From Streptacidiphilus carbonis (GTDB lineage Bacteria > Actinomycetota > Actinomycetes > Streptomycetales > Streptomycetaceae), in contig NZ_BBPM01000013.1 of assembly GCF_000787775.1 (NCBI RefSeq), positions 99,480-163,479 of the forward strand: a DNA stretch of 64,000 bases, given 5' to 3'. The position numbers and the translations under genes were made by a program. Below the pieces are notes generated by a model. That model saw nothing but the letters and a program-made list of their open reading frames with translations. It was not told where the DNA came from and did not search any database. Positions 17,309-25,554 of this stretch are shown piece after piece (position 1 is the first letter of the stretch; every line of letters begins with the position of its first letter).

Positions 17309-18566
17309 CCGCCTGCCTCAGGTCGGCCACCCACTGCGCGGTGAACGCGCTCAGTCCGACCCCGGCCGTCCTGCGCAGCGCAGCGTCCAGGGCCGCGTCC
17401 GGTCCGGTGGAACCGCCGCTACCGGCCGCCGCCACCGCTCCGTACAGGGCCACCAGGGCCGACTGGCCGTGCCGCCGCACGATGCCGCGGCAGGCGAACC
17501 AGGCCTGCTCGTACGCCTGCGGCAGGTCCGCGGCCGAGCCGTCGAAGGCGGAGTCCGCAGGCAGCCGGTCGGGGATCCGGCCCGCCCTGAGGTCGGCGAG
17601 CAGCTCCGGGGCGATCTGGGCCGGGGTGCGGCCGGTGCCCAGGTAGCCGGTCCAGTTGGCGGCGCCCTCGGCGAGCCAGCGCGGGGTCCACTGCTCGGTG
17701 ATCGCCCGGGTGGCCACATGGGTGGTCTCATGGGTGATGACGACCCGTCGGCCCAGCGCGTTGAGGGTGTCCCAGACCGGGGGGTTGACGGTGATCCGCT
17801 CGGTGCGGCCGGCCTCGGCGGCACCGAGCTCGCCGGTGGTGACGGCGGCGATCGCGGTGTATCCGGCCGGGTCGGCGCCCAGCAGCCGACCGAACTGGTC
17901 CGGACCGAACGGGGCCAGCAGCACCGTCCGCTGCCCCCAGCCGGTCCCCCAGACCGTGCTGACGGCCGGTACCGCCCGGTCCGCCTCGTCGGCGAGCTGC
18001 TGCAGCGTGCTCTGACCGCGCAGCCCCAGCACCAGGCAGTGCCGGCCCTGGACCACGGTGACCGGGCCCAGGTCCCACGGCTGGACGTCGCCGCCGGCGT
18101 GGTCGCTGTCCGAGCTGAGCAGCCAGTCGCCTCCGCCGCTGCGGGTGAAGGTGAGGTACTGGGTGGCGGTGACCGGCTGGGAGTCGAAGCCGCTGAGCCG
18201 GTACGAGAGTTCGACCCGCGCCGCCAACCGCGCGGTGCCCGCGGTGCCGAGGGCCGCCGGCAGGGGGTAGGCGTCGAGCGCCTTGAGCTGGTACGCCCAG
18301 GTGCCGATCGGCACCTGGGCCAGGTTCCCCAGCATCGCGGCACCGCTGTCGCGCAGCGACTGCGCCGTCGGCAGCACGGTTGCCGCCAGCGCGGCCTGGT
18401 CCCTGCCCCGGATCGCCGCGGCCCTGCGGTCGAGCACGGCCTGCACGGCGGCGGCGTCGCTCGCGGCGTCGGCGTGTTGGCGGTCGTGCCACTCCTCGCC
18501 GCCCAGCGCCCCGGCGACCAAGGCGGCGGCACCGGCCGCCAGCACCGCCCTGCGTCCCACGGCCAT
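17301..18566 (-). CDS. Exported gluzincin-like metalloprotease (HExxH) of unknown substrate
   Basis: A 421-residue protein with an Ala/Arg-rich signal sequence (RRAVLAAGAAALVAGALGG) and a possible twin-arginine-like start (GRRAVLAAG). The metal motif HETTHVATRA lies about two-thirds in, with a downstream Glu in WLAEGAANW, the gluzincin pattern. The N-terminal half resembles an NTF2-like or Mce-associated fold (VQAVLDRRAAAIRGRDQAAL). I infer an extracytoplasmic zinc peptidase or a peptidase-fold protein. No substrate is suggested. The ribosome site is weak, so the start is less certain. Its 3' end overlaps that of the GT87 gene. Confidence 0.78.
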   Translation of the reverse strand: MAVGRRAVLAAGAAALVAGALGGEEWHDRQHADAASDAAAVQAVLDRRAAAIRGRDQAALAATVLPTAQSLRDSGAAMLGNLAQVPIGTWAYQLKALDAYPLPAALGTAGTARLAARVELSYRLSGFDSQPVTATQYLTFTRSGGGDWLLSSDSDHAGGDVQPWDLGPVTVVQGRHCLVLGLRGQSTLQQLADEADRAVPAVSTVWGTGWGQRTVLLAPFGPDQFGRLLGADPAGYTAIAAVTTGELGAAEAGRTERITVNPPVWDTLNALGRRVVITHETTHVATRAITEQWTPRWLAEGAANWTGYLGTGRTPAQIAPELLADLRAGRIPDRLPADSAFDGSAADLPQAYEQAWFACRGIVRRHGQSALVALYGAVAAAGSGGSTGPDAALDAALRRTAGVGLSAFTAQWVADLRQAAT

Positions 18567-18596
18567 CAGTGGTCTGACCCGTCTGCATGGTTTGTC

Positions 18597-18664
18597 GCGC
18601 AGTTCCCCGCGCCCCTGCGGGGCTGCAACCGAGCCGGTTGCACATGCTGGGGGCGCGGGGAACT
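18597..18664. repeat. Palindromic intergenic element, copy C
   Basis: The left arm at 18597-18616 is the full 20-base core. The right arm (18648-18664) is cut short because the stop codon of the NlpC/P60 gene begins at 18668 on the complementary strand. The flank GCATGGTTTGTC before the left arm is shared with copy D, so the repeat unit extends beyond the core. Confidence 0.85.
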
Positions 18665-18665
18665 C

Positions 18666-19751
18666 TCAGACCCGGACCACCTCGGCCACGGGCATGTCGC
18701 CCACCCGCTCGTAGCGGACCCGGGCCCCCGGGTAGGGCGCGTGGATGATCGTCCCATGGCCTGCGTACATCCCTACGTGGTGCATGTCGCCGTAAAAGAT
18801 CACAAGGTCGCCGGGCCTCGCCTGGCTCAGCGGGACCCGCTGTCCGGCGAAGGCCTGACCCTGCGAGGTTCGGGGCAGCGTCACCCCGGCATGGCGCCAG
18901 GACCAGTACATCAGGCCGGAGCAGTCGAAGGAGCCCGGGCCTGCGGATCCGTACACGTAGGGCTTGCCGAGGGCGCTCTCCGCGGCCGCCAGCGCCATCG
19001 CCGCGCGCGCGGAGGCCGGCCCCTGGCCGGACTGCGGCGGCTGCTCCGCGGTCTGCGCGGCCGCCCCGGCGGCGTCGTCCTCGTTCTGCTGGAGCTGGGC
19101 GCGCTGCGCCGCCGTCAGCGTGTCCAGCAGCGCCTTGGCGTGCCCGAGCCGCTGCTGCACCTGGGTCTTGCTGCCGGCGATGGACTGCCGCAGCGACTCC
19201 AACTGGGCCAGCTGGGCGACCGCCTCGGCCCGGTCCTGCACCAACTGCCGCTGGTCGGACTCGATCTCCTGGAGTTTCAAGGCGGCCACGGCGTCGGCCT
19301 GGTCCGCCGTGGAGGCCTGCTCCAGGTACTGGTCGGGATGGGCGTTGAGCAGCAACTTCACCAGCGGGTCCACCCCGCCGCCCTGCCGGTACTCGGCGCT
19401 GGCGATCGAACCCATGGACTGGAGCAGCGTGTTCACATGCTGCTGCTCCTCGGCGACCCGCTGCTGCAGCAGCACCGACTCGCGCTGCAGCGACCGCTCC
19501 TGCTCCCGCGCCCCGTCGTACCGCTGGCCGGCCACCTCCGCCTGCGCGTAGAGGCCGTCGACCTGCTGCCGGACGCCGTCGGCGGTGACCGGGGCGCCAC
19601 CGGGGCCGCCGGGGGCGCCCGGCGCGGCCAGCGCGCTGCCACCGGTCGCCAGTACCGCCGCGGTCGCGGCCGCCAGGGTGGCCGCGGTGCGCGACAGGGC
19701 TGCCACGGTGGAGTGCTGGCCCAGCGGTCGGGCACGTCGGTGGGACGCCAC
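18666..19751 (-). CDS. NlpC/P60 cell-wall endopeptidase, paralogue 1
   Basis: A 361-residue exported peptidoglycan hydrolase. After a signal sequence (AATAAVLATGGSALA) comes a long coiled coil (about residues 45-225) like that in RipA and PcsB, then the NlpC/P60 domain. The catalytic residues are Cys in SFDCSGL, His in HHVGMYAG and a third His in IIHAP. It should cut stem-peptide bonds in the wall. The start is set at the GTG encoding VASHRR because both neighbouring paralogues start at the same motif and GGAG lies upstream; the ATG five codons earlier is the alternative. Repeat element C abuts the stop. Confidence 0.92.
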   Translation of the reverse strand: MASHRRARPLGQHSTVAALSRTAATLAAATAAVLATGGSALAAPGAPGGPGGAPVTADGVRQQVDGLYAQAEVAGQRYDGAREQERSLQRESVLLQQRVAEEQQHVNTLLQSMGSIASAEYRQGGGVDPLVKLLLNAHPDQYLEQASTADQADAVAALKLQEIESDQRQLVQDRAEAVAQLAQLESLRQSIAGSKTQVQQRLGHAKALLDTLTAAQRAQLQQNEDDAAGAAAQTAEQPPQSGQGPASARAAMALAAAESALGKPYVYGSAGPGSFDCSGLMYWSWRHAGVTLPRTSQGQAFAGQRVPLSQARPGDLVIFYGDMHHVGMYAGHGTIIHAPYPGARVRYERVGDMPVAEVVRV

Positions 19752-19904
19752 GGGGACTGGCTCCATTCGTCGAAGCAGAGGGCCGAGCGCCGACGTTAGC
19801 GAGTCGGACACAGGGAGTCCAAACCCTGGCAAGGACGAATATTTCCGCTGGATTAGTACATTTTGACGAAACGCCACGTGAGGAGGGGTCGGCCGGACAC
19901 GGCG

Positions 19905-19938
19905 ACGGGCCCGACCCCCGTCAGGGGATCGGGCCCGT
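19905..19938 (-). terminator. Rho-independent-type hairpin after NlpC/P60 paralogue 2
   Basis: A 10-base perfect stem (ACGGGCCCGA pairing with TCGGGCCCGT), extended inward by the C-run and G-run, lies 36 bases after the stop of the gene ending at 19974. There is no U-run, as is usual in streptomycetes. Confidence 0.75.
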
Positions 19939-19973
19939 ACAGCCGTTTGGGCGGCTCAGCCGGTCGTGTCGGC

Positions 19974-21044
19974 TCAGATGTGGCGCATCGCGTAGATGGA
20001 GCCGATCGTGTCGATGCTCTCGTACTTCACCACGGTCCCGGTGTGCGGGGCGTGCAGCACGGTGTTGTTGCCGGCGTAGATGCCGACGTGCGAGTCACCG
20101 TTGAAGAACACCAGGTCGCCGACCTGCAGGTTGGCGCGGGAGACCGCGGTACCGGCGGTGATCTGGTCGTAGGTGGTGCGGCCGATGGACACCCCGGCCT
20201 GGGCGTAGGCCCACTGGGTCAGCCCGGAGCAGTCGAACGAGTTGGGACCGGTGGCGCCGTAGACGTAGACGTCGCCGAGCTTGGTCTGGGCGGCGGCGTA
20301 GGCCGTGGCCTCCACCGAGTCGCCGGCCTTGCTGGAGCTGGAGCCCGACGCCGAACTGCTGCTGGACGAGGACGAGGACGACGCCGCTGCGGCGGCCTTG
20401 GAAGCGGCGGCCTCGTTGGCCGCCTTCAGCGCGGCCGCCTGGGCTGCGGTCAGCGAGTCCAGCTTGGCCTGGGCGGCAGCGAGCTTCTTCTGCACCGAGG
20501 CCTTGGAGGCGGCGAGCTGCTTGCTGGTCGCGTCGAGGGCCTTGAGCTTGGTCTCGGCCTCGGACTTCTCGGTGTTGAGCGTGGTCTGCTCGGACTTCAG
20601 ATCGGCCAGCATGTTCGACTGACTGGCGGTGATCTGGCTCTGCGCCGACGCCGAGTTGAGGTAGGTCGTCGGGTCCGAGGAGAGCATCAGCTGGACCGAG
20701 GGGTCGACCGACCCGCTGCGGTACTGCGCGCTGGCGACGGCGCCGAGGGCGGAGGCCTTGGCGGTGACCGAGGCCTGCTGCCGGGCGACCTGGTCCTGCA
20801 GCGTGTTGACCTGCTTCTGCAGCGCCTGCTGGTCGGACTGCGCCTTGTCGTACTGCTGAACCGCCGTGTCGGCGTCGCTGTTCAGCTGGTCGATCTGCGC
20901 CTTGAGTTGGGCGGTGGTCTGCTGCGGGGTCGCCTGCGCCGACTGGGCGGCGGTCGCGGAGAGGGCGACGGTTGTGGCCGCTGCAGCCGTGAGCACGGTT
21001 ATGCGGGCGCGACCGGGATTTTTGGGACGACGATGGGACGCCAC
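19974..21044 (-). CDS. NlpC/P60 cell-wall endopeptidase, paralogue 2, riboswitch-controlled
   Basis: A 356-residue exported hydrolase, close in layout to its two neighbours: signal sequence (ATTVALSATAAQSAQA), coiled coil to about residue 215, a Ser/Ala-rich linker with a run of serines, then the NlpC/P60 domain with Cys in SFDCSGL, His in SHVGIYAG and His in VLHAP. The GTG start has AAGGAG upstream. The long leader holds a ydaO riboswitch, and a consensus Crp site lies further upstream. In Streptomyces the resuscitation factor gene rpfA is controlled by the same two systems, so this hydrolase probably acts in growth or germination under nucleotide second-messenger control. Confidence 0.94.
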   Translation of the reverse strand: MASHRRPKNPGRARITVLTAAAATTVALSATAAQSAQATPQQTTAQLKAQIDQLNSDADTAVQQYDKAQSDQQALQKQVNTLQDQVARQQASVTAKASALGAVASAQYRSGSVDPSVQLMLSSDPTTYLNSASAQSQITASQSNMLADLKSEQTTLNTEKSEAETKLKALDATSKQLAASKASVQKKLAAAQAKLDSLTAAQAAALKAANEAAASKAAAAASSSSSSSSSSASGSSSSKAGDSVEATAYAAAQTKLGDVYVYGATGPNSFDCSGLTQWAYAQAGVSIGRTTYDQITAGTAVSRANLQVGDLVFFNGDSHVGIYAGNNTVLHAPHTGTVVKYESIDTIGSIYAMRHI

Positions 21045-21063
21045 GAAGGCGAGCTCCTTCTTC

Positions 21064-21290
21064 CTACGGCCGCCTACCGGGTGAGCTGACGGGTTCGGGC
21101 TGGAAGACGTGCCCTACAACGCTTCACCGGCGGACCGGCCTGGCGTCGATTCACCCCGAGGGAACTTGGTTCCCCGGCTCCGAAACTGACGGCGCTCCCC
21201 TGTGGTCATCCCGATGGCGTCGGGAGGGCCTGCCGTACGGTCGGACTCGGCGGAAACCTCCGCTGCCACCCAGGCTGGGTGATCGACTTC
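21064..21290 (-). ncRNA. ydaO-type c-di-AMP riboswitch
   Basis: Reading the minus strand, the leader contains the conserved ydaO blocks in order: CCGAGTCCGACC, then AGCCGGGGAACC, then GGGGTGAATC, then CCCGAACCCGTCAGCTCACC and GTAGGCGG, and finally the AAGGAG of the downstream gene about 10 bases further on. These are the most conserved segments of the family, which binds cyclic di-AMP and normally turns expression off. The outer limits are approximate. The 3' end lies close to the ribosome site, so control could be by termination or by blocking translation. Confidence 0.9.
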
Positions 21291-21545
21291 GCGGTGGTTC
21301 GATCGCTGACACTAGTGACCCAACCGTGATCCGTTCAAATCCCTGTAAGTAAAAAGTATCTTTGGTTACGACACTGCATCAGATTTCCAACGGACCGTAG
21401 TCGTCACATGACCACATGGCGACGACATGGCGGTCAAATCGGTCATCCGGTCGAGGTGTTCGAGGCTCCTGTGACGTGAGTCACACCAGGAGGCCACACC
21501 CGCCCCAGCCGACTCCCAAACCAGGTGTCCGCAAGTGGCTCTGCG
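21291..21545. other. Upstream control region of the riboswitch-regulated hydrolase
   Basis: Between the riboswitch and the third NlpC/P60 gene I see no open reading frame worth calling. The stretch 21330-21400 is AT-rich for this genome (includes GTAAGTAAAAAGTATC) and is where the promoter for the minus-strand leader should lie, with TACTTT or TACTTA as possible -10 boxes. The Crp-like site is at 21470-21485. Confidence 0.5.
21470..21485. promoter_or_regulatory. Crp-type operator, exact consensus
   Basis: The 16 bases TGTGACGTGAGTCACA match TGTGA-N6-TCACA and the actinobacterial form GTG-N6-GNCAC without mismatch. It lies about 115 bases before the probable promoter of the riboswitch leader and about 60 bases inside the gap from the end of paralogue 3. 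Crp binding is inferred from the motif only. Confidence 0.65.
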
Positions 21546-22625
21546 TCAGAACCGGCGAATCGCCACGATCGAGCCGAAATAGGACATCGGCTGGATGGAG
21601 ACGTTGTAACCGTATTCGGGAGCGTTCAACAGCATCCCCTTGCCGGCGTAGAGGCCGACATGCGCGCCGCCCTCCATCACCACGATGTCACCGACCCTCA
21701 GATCGGCGCTGGAGGCCACCCGGGTGCCCACCGACTCATCGCCCTCCGAGGAGTGCGGCAGGCTGATGTTGGCGTGGGCGTAGGCCCACATCACCAGGCC
21801 CGAGCAGTCGAACTGGTTGGGCCCCGCGCCGGCCCAGGCGTACGGGGCGACGCCGACCTTGCTCATCGCCGCCTGCATGGCGGTCCTGGCCGCGGCCGAG
21901 ATCCCGGAGAGGTCGATGTCGGACACCGACATGTGGTTGTCGGTGGAGTCCACCGAGCTGTAGCCGCCCCCGCCGCCGCTGCCGGCGCCCTGATCCTTCA
22001 GCGCGGCCGCCTCCACCGCGGCGCGGGCCGCCGCCGACAGCGAGTCCAGCACGCTCTGCGCGTGCTTGAGCTTGGCCTGGGCGGTTTCCTTCGCCGTCTG
22101 CATCTGCTTGAGCAGCGCCTGCTGGGCCGTCAGTTCCTGGGCCGCCTGGGCCTTCTCCTGGGCCAGCGTCTTCTGCTGGCTCTGCAACATCGCCAGCAGC
22201 GCGGCCTGGCTGCCTGCTATCTGGCTCTGCGTCGAGGCGGCGTTCAGGTACTGGGTCGGGTTCGAGGCGAGCAGCAGCTTCACCGTCGGATCGACCGCGC
22301 CCTCGCGGTACTCGGCGCTGGCCATCTGTCCGAGCTGGCCCAACTCCTTGTTCACCGCGGTCTGCTGGCGGGCTATCTCGTCCTGGAGGACGTTCGTCTG
22401 CCGCTCCAGCGCCTGCTCCTGGCCCTGCGCCGCGTCGTACTGCTCCGTCGCCTTGTTCGCCGCCGACTGGTCCGCCTCGACCTGGGCCTTCGCCTGGTCG
22501 CTGGTCAGCTTCGGCGCCGCCTGGGCAGCCGTCTGGGCCGAGAGGGCCACAGCGGTGGCAGCGGCCGCGGTCAGGATCGACACACGGGCGCGGCTGGGTT
22601 GCTTGGGGCGGCGGTGTGTGGCCAC
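21546..22625 (-). CDS. NlpC/P60 cell-wall endopeptidase, paralogue 3
   Basis: A 359-residue exported protein of the same plan as the two preceding genes: signal region (TAVALSAQTAAQAAP), coiled coil to about residue 220, Gly/Ser linker, NlpC/P60 domain. The catalytic Cys (QFDCSGL) and first His (AHVGLYAG) are present, but the third polar residue is Asn (LLNAP) where the paralogues have His; Asn is tolerated at this site in the family. The start is the GTG of VATHRR, by agreement with the paralogues and a GGGA upstream; a longer frame to 22883 is not supported. The 175 bases before it contain no riboswitch that I can see. Confidence 0.91.
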   Translation of the reverse strand: MATHRRPKQPSRARVSILTAAAATAVALSAQTAAQAAPKLTSDQAKAQVEADQSAANKATEQYDAAQGQEQALERQTNVLQDEIARQQTAVNKELGQLGQMASAEYREGAVDPTVKLLLASNPTQYLNAASTQSQIAGSQAALLAMLQSQQKTLAQEKAQAAQELTAQQALLKQMQTAKETAQAKLKHAQSVLDSLSAAARAAVEAAALKDQGAGSGGGGGYSSVDSTDNHMSVSDIDLSGISAAARTAMQAAMSKVGVAPYAWAGAGPNQFDCSGLVMWAYAHANISLPHSSEGDESVGTRVASSADLRVGDIVVMEGGAHVGLYAGKGMLLNAPEYGYNVSIQPMSYFGSIVAIRRF

Positions 22626-22800
22626 AGGAGCGGGGTCCCTTCGAGCAAACGCTGACGAACACAGGCAGCGAGCGCAGACATAGGTTCGAAGGGAGAGACT
22701 AGTGAGAGAGATGTGACTCTGTCGCCCTCGGCGGGAGGTCCGGGGGTGAATGGGCGCAATGTCCTTTATAGGAAAGCCCTGAGAAGCCGCCGACGACCCC

Positions 22801-24267
22801 TCAGGTCCGCACCAGTCGGCGCAGCAGCATCGCCGAGGGCACCGGCCGCGCACCCGCCTTGCGCACCCCGTCCGCCACCTCACGGTCGGTCGACACCACG
22901 ATCACCGGACGCCCCTCGGGCTCGGCCCGCACCAGACGGCGGATCAACTCGTCGGCGTTCTCGCCGGACCGGCTGAACAGCACCCGCACCCCGCGCGGCG
23001 GGGCCATCGGCACCGGCGCGTCCAGGTCCTTGCCGTCGAAGACGCAGGTGATCTCCGCGCCGCTGTGCGCGGCCAGCATGGAGAGCCCGTTCAGCAGCCT
23101 GACCCGCTGCTTGTCCAGCGGCAGGGTGGGATAGCCGCTCTTGGTCACGTTGTAGCCGTCCACCAGCAGATGCACCTGAGGCAGGGCCAGCAACTGGTCC
23201 AGCAGCGCCGGGTCGTCCGCGTCCAGGGCGCGCCTGGCCACGTCGTGCGGCGAGGCCGTGGTGGGCGCCACCGCCTCCACCGTGTCGGCCGGGCGGGTGG
23301 TGACCGGCTTCAGCCCCAGCTCCCGCTGCAGTCCCTGGGCACCCTGCAGCACCACGTCCAGCAGCAGCCGCAGCCGCATCTCCTCGGCACTGCGCCCTTC
23401 CCTGGACGCCCGCCGGGCCGCCTCGACCGCGGACTCGGCCTCGGCCAGCCGGTGCTTCAGCCGGCGGACCTCGCTGTCGGTGGTGCCCCGCTCGGTGGCA
23501 CCGGCCGCGCGCAGCGCCTCCAACTCGGCTGCGACCTTGCGGGTCGCCGCCTCGGCGCGCTTGGTGTCGGCCTCCAGGCTGCGCACCCGGCGGCGGAGCG
23601 AATCCCGTTCCTTCCTGGTCTCGTCCAGCTCGACCCGGCCCCGGTCCGCCTCGGCCCTGCTGGTCTCCCGCAGCGCGGACAGCTCCGTCTGCAGCTTCTC
23701 CACCAGCCTGGCCGCCTCGGCGGCGGCGCCCTCGGACTCGGCCCGCTCGACCTCCTCGCCGGCGTCCCCGACCAGCTTGCTCCAGCCGGCCGGACGCAGC
23801 AGATAGGCCACCGCGGCCACGTCCTGCGGATCGGCGGCGGCCGGGACCTGTCCGCTCTCCAGGGCCGCGACCAGATCGGGCTGGCCCTGCCTGACCCGTT
23901 CCGCTATCCGCGCCCGGAAACCGGGCTCGGTCTCCAGCGCCGCGGCGATGGCGGTCGCACCGCGCCGGGCCCGCTGCACCGGGGTGAACTTGGCGTAGGG
24001 GCGCAGCCGCGGCGGCAGCTCGGCGAGCGGCATGGCGCTCAGCCCGTCCGCGGCGATGCCCACGACCCGGCGCCGCACCCCCTCGGGCAGCGGCCGGTCC
24101 AGCTGCTCGGCAGGCTTCTGGTCAGCGGGTGCGGCGGGCTCAGCGGGTACGGCGGTCTCGGTGGGTACGACGGGCTCGGCGGCTTCGGTGGCGGGCAGCA
24201 CGAGGTCCGCCGCCTCGTCGGGGCCCGCAGGCCCCGCGGCGGCTTCCGCCCGGTCATGCTGCACCAC
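22801..24267 (-). CDS. NYN-domain (YacP-like) RNA-binding/nuclease protein with coiled coil
   Basis: A 488-residue protein. The N-terminal 55 residues are Ala/Pro/Glu-rich. A conserved helical region follows (MPLAELPPRLRPYAKFTP), then a long Arg/Glu-rich coiled coil (about residues 155-300). The C-terminal NYN/PIN-like domain has VDGYNVTKSG, the acidic VFDGKDLD, ENADELI and VSTDREVAD. Those Asp residues form the metal site of the NYN ribonuclease fold. An RNA-processing role is inferred from family. The GTG start has GGAG upstream. The zinc-ribbon gene lies just upstream on the same strand. Confidence 0.85.
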   Translation of the reverse strand: MVQHDRAEAAAGPAGPDEAADLVLPATEAAEPVVPTETAVPAEPAAPADQKPAEQLDRPLPEGVRRRVVGIAADGLSAMPLAELPPRLRPYAKFTPVQRARRGATAIAAALETEPGFRARIAERVRQGQPDLVAALESGQVPAAADPQDVAAVAYLLRPAGWSKLVGDAGEEVERAESEGAAAEAARLVEKLQTELSALRETSRAEADRGRVELDETRKERDSLRRRVRSLEADTKRAEAATRKVAAELEALRAAGATERGTTDSEVRRLKHRLAEAESAVEAARRASREGRSAEEMRLRLLLDVVLQGAQGLQRELGLKPVTTRPADTVEAVAPTTASPHDVARRALDADDPALLDQLLALPQVHLLVDGYNVTKSGYPTLPLDKQRVRLLNGLSMLAAHSGAEITCVFDGKDLDAPVPMAPPRGVRVLFSRSGENADELIRRLVRAEPEGRPVIVVSTDREVADGVRKAGARPVPSAMLLRRLVRT

Positions 24268-24361
24268 GTCCGCTGTCTCCGATCCGGTCCTGCGGGGCTG
24301 CTGCCCGCAGTAACCATTCTCGCCCGCCCTCCCCCCTACTCGTCACCGCGCCACACAAGCC

Positions 24362-24634
24362 TCAGGCCTGGGTACGCCCTGCCTGCGCGGCCGCCTCGGC
24401 CTCCGCGCCCGGACGGTCCACCAGTTCCACCTGGTCCACCGCGTTGCACCAGCGGCAGCGCACGGACTCCACGGACTCGCTGAGCACCTCGCGCTCCTCC
24501 ACCCGGGGCTCGCCGGCCAGGTCCAGATGGACGAACTCGACCACTCGGGAGGACCGGGTCACATCGAAGCGGGTCAGGTTGCCGCACAGGGTGCAGCGCC
24601 ACCGGGTCCCCTCGGTGGGAAGGGGAACAGACAT
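24362..24634 (-). CDS. Small zinc-ribbon protein
   Basis: A 90-residue protein with two Cys pairs, CTLCG near residue 13 and CRWC near residue 67, spaced as in a zinc ribbon with a beta-rich centre (TRSSRVVEFVHLDL). The ATG at 24634 has GAGAGGA upstream; twelve codons of open frame further upstream have no start signal. I do not recognise a named function. It precedes the NYN-domain gene on the same strand with a 94-base gap and is divergent from the rhomboid gene. Confidence 0.83.
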   Translation of the reverse strand: MSVPLPTEGTRWRCTLCGNLTRFDVTRSSRVVEFVHLDLAGEPRVEEREVLSESVESVRCRWCNAVDQVELVDRPGAEAEAAAQAGRTQA

Positions 24635-24750
24635 GAGCGGTCCTCTCGCGACGGGTACTCCTACCTGCACAACCCTATGGCCTCGCCGTCAGGGTCAGAT
24701 ACGGCAGGACAACCGGTGTCAGATTTGCCCCGGTAAGGAATGCTCTATCC

Positions 24751-25554
24751 ATGCTGAGGCCGGTAAGCCAGACGTATTCATCCCTCCGGGGCCCCCGACC
24801 GTTCGTCCCGCTGGTGACCTACGCGCTGATCGCCGCGTGCGTACTGGTCTTCCTGGTGGGCCCGGTCTCCGGACTCGATCCGCTGTACGGCGGGGGGAAC
24901 GCCCGTGCCTGCACGGAACTGGCCTACTACCACCACTGGGGGGTGATCCCCAGCGAGCTGATGGACAATCAGCCGCTCCCGGCGGTCACCACCCCGGGCT
25001 GCCCGGCGCCGGACGGCGGCTTCCCCAAGATCCCGGCCCTGTCGGTGCTGACCGCGATGTTCGTCCACGGCGGCTGGCTGCACCTGCTGGGCAACATGCT
25101 GTTCCTCTACGTCTTCGGCGCGATGGTCGAGGAGCGGATGGGGCGGCTGCCCTACCTGCTCAGCTATGTCGCCCTCGGCTATCTGGCGACCTACGGCTAC
25201 GCGCTGTTCGCCGGCGCCGGCAGCGCGACGCAGACCCTGGTCGGCGCGTCCGGCGCGATCGCCGGCATCCTCGGCGCGTACCTGCGGCTGCACCCCAGGG
25301 CCCGGGTGACCAGCCTGCTGCCGTTCCTGCTGTTCCTGCCGCTGCGGTTCCCGGCCTGGCTGGTGCTGGGGGTGTGGTTCGCGATCCAGTGGGCCTCGGT
25401 CGGCGTGCCCTCGGCCGCGGTCACCGGGGTCGCGTACACGGCCCATCTGATCGGTTTCGCCGGCGGCTTCCTCTTCGCCTGGCTGCTGTACCGCCGCGGG
25501 CGCGGCTACGCTGATCCGACGAACGTCGCCGTACTCCCAGGAGACCCCCCGTGA
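24751..25554 (+). CDS. Rhomboid family intramembrane serine protease
   Basis: A 267-residue six-transmembrane protease that cuts membrane helices. The catalytic Ser lies in GASGAIAGI (GxSG) and the His in TAHLIGFAGG; a conserved loop FVHGGWLHLLGNMLFL marks the family. An exterior loop of about 45 residues with two Cys follows the first helix (CTELAYYHH, TTPGCPAPDG). The ATG has AAGGAA upstream. The stop overlaps the next gene by 4 bases (GTGA). Substrates are unknown. Confidence 0.94.
   Translation: MLRPVSQTYSSLRGPRPFVPLVTYALIAACVLVFLVGPVSGLDPLYGGGNARACTELAYYHHWGVIPSELMDNQPLPAVTTPGCPAPDGGFPKIPALSVLTAMFVHGGWLHLLGNMLFLYVFGAMVEERMGRLPYLLSYVALGYLATYGYALFAGAGSATQTLVGASGAIAGILGAYLRLHPRARVTSLLPFLLFLPLRFPAWLVLGVWFAIQWASVGVPSAAVTGVAYTAHLIGFAGGFLFAWLLYRRGRGYADPTNVAVLPGDPP

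Noticed and set aside
22626..22800. Possible second ydaO riboswitch before NlpC/P60 paralogue 3
   Set aside because: None of the conserved blocks seen at 21064-21290 are present.
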